Shown piece after piece: positions 11,582-22,985 of a DNA stretch of 64,000 nucleotides. Source of the stretch: Blastomussa wellsi (taxonomy: Eukaryota > Cnidaria > Anthozoa > Scleractinia > Plerogyridae); NCBI GenBank assembly GCA_947652115.1, contig OX393562.1:30069852-30133851 (forward strand), read 5' to 3'. The stretch's first letter is position 1, and every line of letters begins with the position of its first letter. Made by a program: the position numbers and the translations under genes. The notes beneath the pieces were generated by a model. It was not told the origin of the DNA. It saw only the letters and a program-made list of their open reading frames with translations, and did not search any database.

Positions 11582-11865
11582 ATTAGGCCATCCGAGTTCT
11601 CTTTTGCCTCAGTGTCAAAACGAGTACCATTCATATGAAAATGCGTTTTACCCCGGGTCGGTACAAAACGTGGACACCCCCCCCCCCTCCAATTGGACCC
11701 CCTTCTGGACCCCATATGGACCCTCATATGGACCCCCTTCTGGACCCCCGTAATTTTCTTGACCCCCTTCTGGCCCAGCTGGACCCACATATCTTCATTC
11801 TCATGCAAAACAAGCTCATTTCCGTATTTCCAATGCATGAAACAGAGGGAAAAGGGAACTATGCA
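11582..11865. mobile_element. MITE family R2, copy 1, with an internal GGACCC tandem repeat
   Basis: The left end, ATTAGGCCATCCGAGTTCTC followed by CTCAGTGTCAAAACGAG, matches the element at 38119-38308. The right side (CATGAAACAGAGGGAAAAGG) matches its other arm. Between 11680 and 11790 sits a tandem run of GGACCCCCTTCTGGACCC-like units. It lies between the RFK and TDRKH start codons. Confidence 0.65.
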
Positions 11866-12040
11866 GGTTCCTCGATAGCCCCTTTTAAAAGGTACTCAGA
11901 ACTTGGCCTGTCTGAGACCCGGTTCATCATCATGATCAAGGTCCGGAGGTAGTTCCTGATTCGGCAGTTTTGAGAGCCATGGCCAGGTGGCACAGCCCAG
12001 CCAGTCATCAGCCGAGAGTTGAAGTTCGTCGGACCTTCAC

Positions 12041-12061
12041 ATGGACAACATTTTTTTCTGA
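12041..12061 (+). promoter_or_regulatory. Possible uORF ahead of TDRKH
   Basis: An ATG at 12041, out of frame with TDRKH, opens a six-codon frame that stops with TGA at 12059-12061, six bases before the chosen TDRKH ATG. It could dampen translation if the 5' untranslated region covers it, but the transcription start is unknown. Confidence 0.35.
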
Positions 12062-12066
12062 GGAAA

Positions 12067-15000
12067 ATGCCTTCCCTTTCCAACGAGCAGAGAGCAGCTA
12101 TTGCTATTGGCGTACCAGTAGTGGCATTATTACTTTATCTATGGTACAGGAGACGCCGAAATTCTCAGTTTCTGGACGAAGACGAGGGCAGTACTGAAGT
12201 GGAAGAAAGCGAAGAGGTCGCATCTGCAAACCAAAGAACTGTTGAAGTCAAAGTACCTCGTGCGGCGGTGGGTGCTATTATTGGCAAGTCTGGAGCAAAC
12301 ATTAAAAAGATAGAAAAAGATAGTGGAGCTCGCATAAATTTAAAGGACGAGAATGAAGGAAGTGAAAAAGAAGAAAGAATTGTGCTCATTCAAGGTGAAC
12401 GCGAAAAAACAAAGCGAGCGGAAATTTTGGTGAAGAAAATAATCGCGGAACAGCCAGTTATAAAAACAGAAGATATTTTCGTACCTCAGCGTGCTTGTGG
12501 GAGAATTATTGGCAAAGGAGGGAAGACAATACGTCACATGTGTTCAGTTTCAGGTTGTATGTTTATTTGTTGTTTTACAAAATGTAAAATTCAGCAATTT
12601 GCTCATGTGTGAATAGTTTTAATTAATTTTAATAATTTTAATTTTAAGCTTAAATATTGATCAACCCCATTTTGAAAAACAGGCCATCAAAATTGTTAAA
12701 AGAAAGGGGTCAATAAAACCTGGCTTTGGCCATGCGGAGGCACTATGTACAGTTACAAAAAATTAAAATGCAAATTGTGTCTTTCTCATTGGAAGGGTAG
12801 AGACTGTTCACATTCTCTCTTTTTCTCTAAAGTCAGTGGGAACAAACACAAAGATTAATGAAAGAGTATGTTGCACGAGTGACAAAGCTACGAGCTACAA
12901 GTAGAGCGGGTGCAAGAAGAGCCAAAACAGAGACTGCAATGGTTTCATACAGCATTTCTGATGCCTGTCACTCTGGTGACGGAGGGTTTTGATTGGCCAG
13001 TCTACGAAGTGATGAAGCATGAGAGATGAAGCATAATTTCTCCTGATTTAGTTATTAGGGTTTATGTGATGCGCTTTTGATCATATTTAGATGTTAAAAG
13101 GTGCAATACAAGTAATAAATATTATTATTATTGTTATTATTATTATCATTATCATTACAATTACCATTGCCATTTTCATTACCATTACCATTATCATTAT
13201 CATTATTATTATGCCATGAATTTTCATAGCATTAATAAAATAATTTTGATAGAAAAGGTCACACTTCCCGATGATTGCAATAGTGATGGTTTCCAAGACA
13301 CTGAGTCAATCGCATACTGCTTCTTGAGTCACAACATGAAAATTGAGGTAGTGAAGGGGAAAAATATTTTTCTATGTCATCACTCTGGTAAAAAGGTAAA
13401 AAGGACAAGCTATAATGATAACACATTGAGTGAAAGGAAGTGTCGTGTTTAAATGAGTGGAGGAGTTGATGTGCCATTGATGCAAAATGTGAAAGAGAAT
13501 CAGAAATGCTGTATGAAACCATTGCAGTCTCTGTTGGCTCTTCCAGCACCTGGGCTACCCGTAGTGCACAGCTTTGCTGTAGACTCATTCAACACAATCT
13601 TTCACTATTTGTTGCATTCATTCCCACTGACTTTAGAGCAAAAGAGTTACTGCTTGGCAGTCTACTGGTCAGAAATTTTTGTCTTCAGGGAGGGGGGGGG
13701 GGGGGGGTTGAGGGTGGGTGTGGTGGGGTTGGATATAAGTGGCCCAAAGTACTGCATGTACTGTTCAAAGTTTTGCCTCGAATTTTAACTTCAGTTTGTA
13801 AGAACACTAAATATACTAACGAATGCTAAAAAGTTGAATTGGTCAGTCTTAAATCTGGATTGCTGCTATCGAGTTGCCAGAGGTTTAGAAGAGGAGACAA
13901 AACTTGAACTAAGTTCAGGTTGAGGTGCTAGATTTTTCATTGAACATTTTTATCGATCATTTTGAGTATATTACAATGTTGCATGGTTAAGACTATTTTC
14001 TGTATAATGCTGCTTGATGCCCAAACTACAATTTTTGTCAAACCAGTGATGACTGGGCCTTTGCTTGTTCACCAGTAAAAGTAGAATCCTGGGGGTGCAA
14101 TACATGTAAATACAAATTCTAAGACCCCATCACCCCTTCAAGGCACTAGGACCACCATAAACCTAAAGATTAAGCTCAGCGAGTTAAACATTGGGGGATT
14201 CTTTAGTTTACTGAAATTCAGTTGTAATTTATTTTTTATAGGTGCAAAGATTAGAATTGATCGTGACAGTGATGACATGTCAAGTCCTTTTCGGAAGTGC
14301 ACAATCACTGGAACTTCAGATCAAATTTCCAATGCTAAGGGATTACTGGATGAGAAAATTGCTGAAGATAATGAAGTACGGGCTCGCAGAGGAGATATTG
14401 GAATGTCCAAAAATAGGAGTGCTCCCAGGAAATTAGATTATGCACAAGGTAAGTTCAGCATTACATTTAATTCCATTCATGGCTCAAATGCTTTGTTCAT
14501 CTTAATGTCACTGTCTTTCAATGTTGACAATTTCAAAAATAAACCCCCGTACAAAAAGTCTTCCCTCCAACTCTCTGATGCAAATAATAAATTTCTTTTC
14601 TTTCCTTGCTGTCTTGTGTTGCTTTGTAGTTTCTAGGCAAGATTGTTCATGATTGAAGGTTCGAATCCATTTGTGAAGTCAAAAGATTCTTGCGTCTCGA
14701 TCGTTTCCTCCACGTTCGAGTAAACATGTGCCTGCATTACTACAGACAGCAGTTTCCTTTCACACTCCGTATAGTGGCAACGAAAAGTCTTCACAATGTC
14801 CAGTGCCCTGTTTTTCGCAACATTAATCTAAGAATGCCTGGTAGTTTTTGGTACTTTGTTTACTCGTGGCAGTGGCGAAATTTCAAGATAAATTTACAAG
14901 TTGACGGCATGTAAACAGCCCCAATAGTTAAGATATGATAGATAGATAAGATATGAATAGTTCAAGACAAGATAAGATATGAATAGTTCAAATATGTTGT

Positions 15001-16463
15001 GCCGACATGTATTTGGTAGGATTTGTAGTAAATTTCGCGGTATTTCGCGTGTTTGTCAATATCGCGGGATTTCGCGGAAATACCTGAATTTTGCGGCTCC
15101 GCGATCACACGACATATCAGAAGCCCTGCATTGAGGAAATGTAAGTCTAGGGTCTATTTTTGGAATTTTGCAGCTTCTATAACACTGACCAAGTATTGTT
15201 TTTTTACTCTTTTAGCTTCTCCTATAACAGGTGTTGTACAGCTGCCAAAGACAGATGAATTCTTTGGAGTATTTGTGTCAGCTGTTGACAATCCAGGGCA
15301 TTTTTGGGTACAGCTGCTTACAAAGGATTCCCCTGACCTAGACAAACTATCAAATGACTTGACAGCACTGTATTCATCCTCGGAATCACAAGCTGTCCTC
15401 AACGCGTTTAAGGTTGGAGATATTTGCTGTGCACCATTTGAGTATGATTCATCTTGGTACAGGGCACGCATTTTGGAAATTCATAAAGATGGTATGGTGG
15501 ATCTGTATTATGTGGATTTTGGAGACTCTGGGAAGATTTCAAAGGAAAAATTAAGAGAACTTAAGTAAGTGCAAGACTGTTGTTGGGAGTTTTTTTTTTT
15601 TCACTGACTGAGCAGGTGAAAATTTCAATATTTCATCACATTTCCAAGCACCAAGAAGGGAGTTGAAAATATGGCGAGCATCAGAGTATTTCTGACAAAC
15701 TTTGAGGTGTTTGGAAATGTAATGAAACAATCTCAAGTGTTTGATATATCTTCTCAATTGAAACTAAAGCTACGAAGAAAACGAAGAAATAAAATCCTTG
15801 ACAAATCATTGATGAGGTTGAGAATCAAATGTGAAGAACAGTCAAAATCGGTCATTAGTTATTGAGGGACCATTGGTTAGGTTTGCTTGTAAATGAACTT
15901 TTTTATCATTATGTTGTAATAAGCAACGTTGATTTTTCTTTTTGTTTCATTTTCACAATTTATTTTATAGACCAGAGCACAACAGACTTGCATTCCAAGC
16001 TATTGAATGCTTTTTGGCTGGTGTGAACCCCAAAGGTATGTGTACATTTGTGTGCATTTATGTAGTGTTCTGTTATGTGCATCTTTAACCTTTAAATGTA
16101 AATTCACTCCTGAGAAGAAGAGAATGTACTGCCTCTGTAATGACATCTGCACACTGTAAATGGCTAGGCATTCTAGTCTTCTCATGCTCTTACACTTACT
16201 CAATTTTTCTTGGACAAGTCAGTCCAAAGGGGAAAGGTGCAGTGAGGTTATCCCTATGTTAAGGACCAACCCGTGAAACAAGGCCAGACCACAACACCAG
16301 GAACATCGTTCCCTTCTCTTTGCGAGAAGTGCGTGGGTTCTTTAACGTCCCCTGCTTACCGTAACACTGAAGATGCAGGAGACGGAACCTGTGGTTTTTT
16401 CGTCCTTATCCGAGAAGACTAGAACGTGTAACCATTTGCAGATGTCATTGCAAAGGCAGCACA

Positions 16464-16497
<34 letters not shown>

Positions 16498-19400
16498 GCC
16501 GGTCTGGGGCTCGAAACCTGAGACCTGCCGCACAGCAGTCTGGTGCTCTACCAACTGAGCTAACCAGTCGGATAATGACTTTAAACTATGGGGCTGGCAA
16601 CTCTAATAAATGCTGTTTGAACAGTACCATACATAAATGAAGATTGTCCCGAATATTTAGACTACCATCTCAAATTTTTTGGAGACATTCTCAAAAAAAT
16701 CTCAAACTTGCCACTTCATGTTTATCCCGAAAAAATCCAGAGTCTCCCAATTCCCGGCAAAAGTTTCAGATTCCCGGAAGAATTGTGGTTTTCTCCCAAA
16801 ACAGCCTTCTTAGAGTTGACACTCATTTGTAAACTAGAGGCCCTGTCTCCTTTATCTTATTAGTTAGCAGGGGATGTAAACAACCCACACGTGTATCATA
16901 AATTGTAGCGCATGGAGTTGTCAGTGTTGTGGGCTGGCCTTGTATCAAAATTACATTTGCAGCATCTGCAAATATTTCATTAATATTTCAAGTCCCCTTA
17001 AAGTGATGTTAAATGCATCGAGCTTATGGAAATGCACTATAATATAAATGCTGTTATTTTCATTGATTTTATTTATTCATTCTTTTATTTATTTGTTTAT
17101 TTATTTGTTAGCCCTTCATCAGTTTTCTGCCATTTGTTTATGAGATTGTGCAGTGTCGTACATTTGACATGTTTGTCATTCAAAATAAAAACTTCCACTT
17201 TCTCAAACAGTTTTTCATTTTCCAGGATGAGTATTTTAATAGACAAATTCCGATATATTAATATTCTAACATGTCACCGAGGCTTGGGGGAATAAAACAA
17301 AAGATTTTGCATCGAGGCTTAGGGATGAATAAATAATTTCTTTTGTTTTATTCCCCTAAGCCTCGGCGCCATGTTAGAATTTTAATATATCGGAATTGGT
17401 CTATTGAGGTTCTATCAGTAATTGCCTTTCATACATAATGCAAAGTATTCCACAAGAAATAAGGGTAAAATTGAAACATCCGTGTCTTTTCTTCCCATGT
17501 TTCATTTCTGAGAATTTTGAGCTGTCCCAAGACATTATTTTCCCTGTTGTAATTATTTTATTCTCGTCACCAGCTTACTTGACGATGTATTGATGCTGTG
17601 AAGAGAAATAAGATTTTGATCTTCCCTAAGAAGTAAAATTAAATTACTAACATATGTTGTTTAGACGATGAGTGGAGTAAAGAATCAACTGATGACTTTG
17701 ATCAGCTCACTCACTGCGCTCAGTGGGTTTCACTGATGGCACGAGTGGTGAAATACAAGAACGACACACCTTGCCTTGAATTGATTGACACCACTGGACA
17801 GTCAGTAAGAAATAATGTTCCTTGGTGCATGTACATTTTATTCTTCTTAAGCTCCCTACTTTGGTTATGGTGTTCTCTGGCATTATATTATTTTCTTGTA
17901 GATCCTTTCGTACTCTATTGTCTACCGTATCTACCAGTTTGGTTTAATAAGCATTGTCCATATTCAATCTGCATTCTTATGCTGGCTTCAACCATACATT
18001 CAATTTGTAAACTGTTTCCTGCTTCAAACAAGTGAAAGCTTGTTTCAGTCGTGGTTACAAATTTTTATACAAGAAGGCAGAAGCCTTATCACAACTTGCA
18101 CTCAACTCCTGGTTTTTGTGTGGCATGAAGCAATTATTCACTGGAACAATTTCATTTGCTAGAGCCTGTTTGTGGGATAGTCAGTGTGCTGGTCTCTGAA
18201 TTATGCAGTTAAGGTTCACAGAATACCCTTGCAGGGGTACTGTGAGCAGTACCCCTACCAGGGGTTATGTGAGAGTAAAATGATTTGCAAAAGAACAACA
18301 ACAAAATTAAATGTGGTCACGCAAAATTTTGGGGCGAGACGTTGCAGGAGTGGCTCCTCGCACCAATTTTGGTGGCCATATCTATTTTTTGCTTCACGCT
18401 CGGCGAACTAAGAAAATAAGGGACCGCTCGAAGTCTACCATAGTTACGGAATCTATTACACTAACCATATGACCAAAACAACTTCTTTAAACAACATAAA
18501 AAGATACTTGCTTTTGCATAAAGGCACTTAAATCCAGCTTCTGATGGAGTGTTGCTTGGTGTTGACAAAACAGCTGGCATCATGGCACTACCAAGCTAAA
18601 ACAGTTTTACTAAAACACTAAGTCATGTTTTAATGTCTTGCTGAAAGACTGCAATTCCTCATTCTCCCCAGAGATTTATCTCACTAAATTAACAGTTGCA
18701 CTTGATTTTGTATTCAGGATGTGAATATCAATGAGGAAATGATAAAAAGGCAGTTTGCAGTTCGGGATGTGTCAGACACAGCTGATGAACAAGGAGCGGG
18801 TAAGAAATAAATACACACAGTACTCTGTTGAGTTAAAAGCTCTCAAAAGACCGCTGTTATTTCATCAGAAAAACTAAACTAGCTTTGTTTGATTAAAGAA
18901 GATATTAATACCATTGCTAAAACTTTCTCGATCTGGCGCTGTTAAAGTTGATCTTTGGCTTTTCACGATCTGTTTCTTTTCGTTCCAGACGTTGTACAAG
19001 AAGCCTTAAAAGAGACGCCAGTCGAGATCAAACAACACAGCGCCGAACTGCAAGAGAGCACCCCACTAGGACAAGCTAATGAAGCTGTGAATGGAGAAAC
19101 GCCTCAAAACATGGCTGAGACCATGCAAGGACAGAACAGCAGTGATGTGCTCTCGAGATCTGGAAGTGATGATTTCCAAGATGGTCCTTCCTTTGCAGAC
19201 GTTACTGACAGCAGTACGGAGCTACACGGGCCCGTGGCTCCTGAAAGTGACTCGCCGGTAAAGGCGGCCCTAGTGAAGACCATTCCTCGAGAGTACTTCT
19301 CAACCCCCACGGATTCGTCACCTGGCGTTCTTGATGAGGGGCAAGCAACCCTTGGTGTCGTACAGGAGCATGGTCTCACAGCTGTTACTGAGAGTCCGGT

Positions 19401-20637
19401 GCAGTCGCAACTTGAAGTTTCAAACTCTGTCGGCTACAGTGTGGAAGAACGTCATTCCACCAGCCAAGAGAAGGCAGGCTACCGTAGCAGCCTAAATATT
19501 GCGGCTTCTTCGAGAAGAACATTAGCGGCGACATTCAGCGGTAGCCGCCAAGTGTCGGAAAGAAGCGAGAGTTCCGTAAAGAATATGACCAGTACTGTTC
19601 ACCGGCAGATGGTGTCTTCCAAACAGTCCTATGTCAGTACCGTGACGCTTCCTAAACGTGACATTGACAGCGTCGTATTGTCGGTGTCGCCAAATGTCAC
19701 GCGACTTCAAGAGGAATCCCCATTTAATCTGGATAGTCACGCGTTCAACGCTTCCAACGAGAGTACAACACTGACTCGTCACGCTGTCGCATCTGAAGTG
19801 CACCGAACTGTCACGCAAATCAACGGAAGAGATGCGACAAACGATGTTTCTTCATCACGCGTTGAAGAGAGGTCGACATCGCACTCGTCTTCATCTGACG
19901 AGAAGCCAACTGTAACGTATGAAATTAACTTCGAATCCATCCGAGGGATGCCTATGGCTGAACATTATACAATTAAGAAAACTGTTAATCCATTGGAGAG
20001 TGAGCCATTTGCAAGCTTTGAAGCCTTAAACTCAGGCAGTTCGGGTTTTGGTGTGAAAAATGGCTCGAACCAGACTGGGAGCACTGTAAGCCGAGGATCT
20101 GCTGAGGGTAGCATTGGAGAGATGTCTCCTTCAGGCTCGCTCTTGGATATCGCCAAAAACAACGTCATAGACGAAGAAGACGAGGAGAACGAACAAGCAG
20201 ACCAACAAGATGTCAATTCATTAAGTCCAGAACCAGACAGTGACTCGGAGTCCTTCATGAGCGCTAAGGAATATATAACCTCCGACACAGATACTGCAGC
20301 TTACATGACAGCCGCACCAGGAGGCAGTTCCACTTCTCTGGATACAGACGCTGTACAAGTCGACAGCGCTGCGGATGAGACTATCACCCCTGTGAACTCT
20401 GACACAGAGGTAGAAGATGAAGAGGAAGCTGAGGATGCACGGATCATGGGATCAGCTACACCGCAGCCAGCTGCAGAGCTTGAGGATGATCGCAGTCATT
20501 CAGGTACTTTGAAGGGTTTAAAAGAGCAGGTGACGACTCTCGGTGGTTCTGTGACGTCAGACGGCGATCTTGGTTACAGAGGGGATACCGAGGAAGGCCT
20601 GGAATCGACTGAAGATCTCCGAACGGCGGGCACGTGA
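12067..20637 (+). CDS. TDRKH: Tudor and KH domain protein (TDRKH/PAPI)
   Basis: Scaffold that holds PIWI proteins and the trimming nuclease on the mitochondrial outer membrane during piRNA maturation. Seven exons: 12067-12553, 14242-14448, 15216-15564, 15971-16035, 17665-17804, 18718-18799 and 18989-20637. They total 2979 nt, giving 992 residues, with consistent phases 1,1,2,1,0,1. Order: hydrophobic anchor (about 11-27) followed by four Arg; KH1 (about 57-125) with Gly-Lys-Ser-Gly at 73-76; KH2 (about 135-215) with Gly-Lys-Gly-Gly at 149-152; extended Tudor (about 235-430) with the Phe-Trp-Val-Gln, Trp-Tyr-Arg-Ala and Tyr-Tyr-Val-Asp-Phe-Gly-Asp signatures of methyl-arginine binding. The last exon encodes a Ser/Glu-rich, apparently disordered tail of about 550 residues, far longer than in vertebrate TDRKH. 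The first ATG in this frame is at 12067; upstream in-frame codons are not ATG. Introns 1, 4 and others hold SINEs, foldbacks and a LINE tail. Confidence 0.95.
12825..13638. repeat. Long inverted repeat in TDRKH intron 1
   Basis: Arms 12825-12960 and 13501-13638 are reverse complements. Pairing starts from CTCTAAAGTCAGTGGG and includes a perfect 34-bp core (12927-12960 with 13501-13534). The 540-bp spacer contains the LINE tail at 13053-13215. It would form a long hairpin in the pre-mRNA. Confidence 0.85.
13053..13215 (+). mobile_element. Non-LTR retrotransposon 3' end with ATT/CATT tail
   Basis: Shares GCGCTTTTGATCATATTT and a following ATAAATATTATTATT-type tail with the 3' end of the element at 2105-2521, so it is a second, shorter copy of the same family. 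The tail has grown into a 90-bp ATT/CATT microsatellite. Confidence 0.7.
16107..16572 (-). mobile_element. tRNA-derived SINE with intact A and B boxes
   Basis: On the minus strand the head is a clear tRNA-like sequence: TAGCTCAGTTGG (A box, complement of about 16551-16563) followed by TAGAGCA. A B box GGTTTCGAGCC follows (complement of 16508-16518). The body runs towards 16200. Bases 16107-16190 repeat in inverted orientation part of the body at 16410-16478, so a second, opposite fragment abuts it. It lies in TDRKH intron 4. Confidence 0.8.
17237..17405. mobile_element. Foldback MITE in TDRKH intron 4
   Basis: Near-complete palindrome. Left arm: AATAGACAAATTCCGATATA, ending in GAATAAAACAAAAGA; the right arm reads AATAGACCAATTCCGATATA on the other strand. 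Its ends resemble the foldback at 47682-47897. Confidence 0.8.
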
Positions 20638-20826
20638 CTAAACGTATAATGAGCAGGTTTACAGCTGTTTTGCCGCAGCGCTGGGGAACTGTTCTTCAAA
20701 GTTGTTGAAGCTAATCGGGGCACAGTTGTTGTCCCGCCAATCCAGTGAAAAAGCAAACGAAGTCCTTATCAAGCCTCTTACTTGGACTACTCTTATTCTT
20801 ACTCGCCGCGCATTCATTTCTCCTCC
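20638..20826. other. Probable TDRKH 3' untranslated region
   Basis: Non-coding sequence after the TGA at 20635-20637. No canonical AATAAA was seen before the repeat that follows. Confidence 0.4.
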
Positions 20827-21083
20827 ACATAGGGCGTAGGTGTACGAGCCGGGGGAGGCGGGTCGGGGGTAGGGGGTTGCAGCCTCCCAGCTTCAGCTTC
20901 AGCGCAGCATTGTTCGGGCAAAACGCGCAGAATTCGGGCAGCAGCAGTTGCAATTTTTGCGCGGTTTTATACCGGTTTGATGCTAACACATTTGGGAGTT
21001 GTGCATATTTTTCGGGCAGGGGTGTTACAGACCCCACCCCCCCCCCCCCCCCGAAGGTGCCCCTACGCCTATGACATAGGTTT
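20827..21083 (-). mobile_element. Family R1, full copy with terminal inverted repeats
   Basis: Ends are imperfect inverted repeats: a CATAGGGCGTAGG-type start and CCCCTACGCCTATGAC end. Internal blocks match the copy at 2608-2948 in opposite orientation. It contains C and G homopolymer runs. The frames across it are artefacts. Confidence 0.7.
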
Positions 21084-22745
21084 CGTGGGGGGGGGGGAGA
21101 GAATGCATGACGAGCACAGAGATTGTCCACGTTGTAGGCTTGTGTTTCATTTTCTCGTGCGCTTGTAATCAGTCTCGTGTTTCTCCAAGTTCTGATTGGC
21201 CCGTTACACGTCTTGTGGTCGGTCGTGTTTACTGTAGTTTGGTTTTGCAGTGGTTATTCATTAGAAAACAGCTCATTTTTCATAGAACTGGAGCAAATTG
21301 AACTACAGCTTTTTCATTACAATTTTCATTCTAAATATTGTTGCTTATCTCGATATTAGTGACAGTTATTAAGATAATAAGTTAAGGTAATAAGTTCTAT
21401 GTGAATTATCCTTCAATCAAGACTCTTCAACGTGCAAAATTTGCCTTTAAATTGAAGTTTTTTAGGTGTTAAAGATGTTTAAGCGTTGTTTAATGTTGTG
21501 CAAAACTTAAACGAGAAGTTCTGGTATGAAATGGGCCCAGCCTGGCCATTCAGACGCCCAGTTGTCAGTCTTCCATCGAAGCTTAAACACATGGCAAACA
21601 ACCCGCGCTTTTCCTAAGACAGTTACTGAGAAATTGTATTTCATTTTTGCTGAGATTGTTGTGTAAAACATTAGCCAGCTTTATCTCATTTTTGTACAGG
21701 TTATCTTTTAATTTCGTGAGATTTTAAAGCGTGTTTAGTTGCAGGACGCTTGACTCTACAACATGGGATGAATATAAGAGTAGCGCCCGAAAGGTGCTAG
21801 ATGGGTGGGAGGTTCTATCACGTTTACAGTGGAACTTCTTGTTTAATAAATTATATTCAGTGATTGTGGATTTAATACATTCTTGACTTTGTTGGGTGCA
21901 AAAGTGACCGTTTTCAGACGTCTCGAGAATTTTGTTCTTTCTTTTTCGGGGAATTTCATTTACAATAAAGTGGCCGCACGAGCAAGTATGTATAAAAATA
22001 ATGCTGATTGTAAATAAACGAGTTCCTTTACTTTCTAACTGTTCCGCGAGCAAGCAAAATTGCTTTCAAAGTTGATCCTATCGAGATGAGAACGATGTAC
22101 AACCGTTCAACAGCGTCTGGAACTGCCAGTAGAAATGATAGCAATTCTCTTTGCAAATTTCTGTCGTTTGACCCAGTTGGGGCGAGGAAAAGTCGAAAAT
22201 GCGTGAAAAAAGAATCTGCAAAGAGTTCTAACGGGCCAGTTCCAAACAGCCCTCTTAATACTGCCTCCTGATTGGGCTGAAAAAATCCTTTGTATTCTGC
22301 GCCATCGGTGAACGGCAAGTTTTGAGTCACTTTCGTTTGTTCTTACACGGTGGTTGTAGTATCGACGATATTTACAAAGGATGTTGGAAAGAAAGATATT
22401 TCGAAATCCATCTAGGGATTCTGGGTAAAGAGAGGCACTGAAAGAAGTGTCCTGCTCAAGAACACAACTTAACATTAACCGGGACCAGGTTACACACATT
22501 TATTTTTACAAGAACGTACGGTGGACTGGAGGGGACATCGACTACATCAAGTATCTTCGAGGGGTTTTCAAATGGAAACTGACGAATGTGTAGAACAAAA
22601 TGACAGACAATCTAGCGAAAGCGTGTGAAAAGAAATATTTATTTTGGCGAGCCGTGCGTTAAAATTCTGTTTCGCAAATTTCCCAGTGGGGATTATGGAG
22701 AGCATGTTCGTAGGCTATGAGAATTGAAAACTGTTCCTCCTTTTT
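21084..22745. other. No confident gene; ambiguous frames at 22028-22330
   Basis: The segment 22028-22330 stays open on both strands. The minus frame is hydrophobic and Leu/Phe-rich, and the plus frame (22086-22271, with a real ATG) is Ser/Lys/Arg-rich. Neither has a clear splice partner or known domain. Confidence 0.3.
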
Positions 22746-22985
22746 AAAGATTCCCGCTTTTAAAGATTCCCCGTTTTAAAGATTCCCCGTTTTAAAGATT
22801 CCCCGTTTTAAAGATTCCCCGTTTTTAAAGATTCCCCGTTTTAAAAATTCCCGCTTTTAAAGATTCCCGCTTTTAAAGATTCCCCGTCAGTTTAAAGATT
22901 CCCGCTTTTAAAGATTGCCCATTTTAAAGATTCCCGCTTTCAAAGATTTCCCGTTTTAAAGATTCCCCAGCCCATTCCCCATTCC
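22746..22985. repeat. 16-bp minisatellite
   Basis: About 14 tandem copies of TTTTAAAGATTCCCCG, with variants ending CCCGC or lacking one base. Confidence 0.95.

Noticed and set aside
11380..11838. 152-codon minus-strand frame between RFK and TDRKH
   Set aside because: It runs through an R2 MITE and its GGACCC tandem repeat, with no domain and no splice support.
12019..12066. Upstream extension of TDRKH from 12019
   Set aside because: The codon at 12019 is TTG, not ATG. The hydrophobic anchor and family length fit the ATG at 12067.
13087..13296. Met/Ile-rich minus-strand frame
   Set aside because: Translation of the ATT/CATT tail of a LINE fragment.
16501..16572. Functional tRNA gene on the minus strand
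   Set aside because: A and B boxes are good, but the sequence runs straight into a SINE body and a complete acceptor stem with a T-run terminator is missing.
20711..21130. 139-codon minus-strand frame and its plus-strand partner
   Set aside because: Both cross an R1 repeat with poly-C and poly-G runs.
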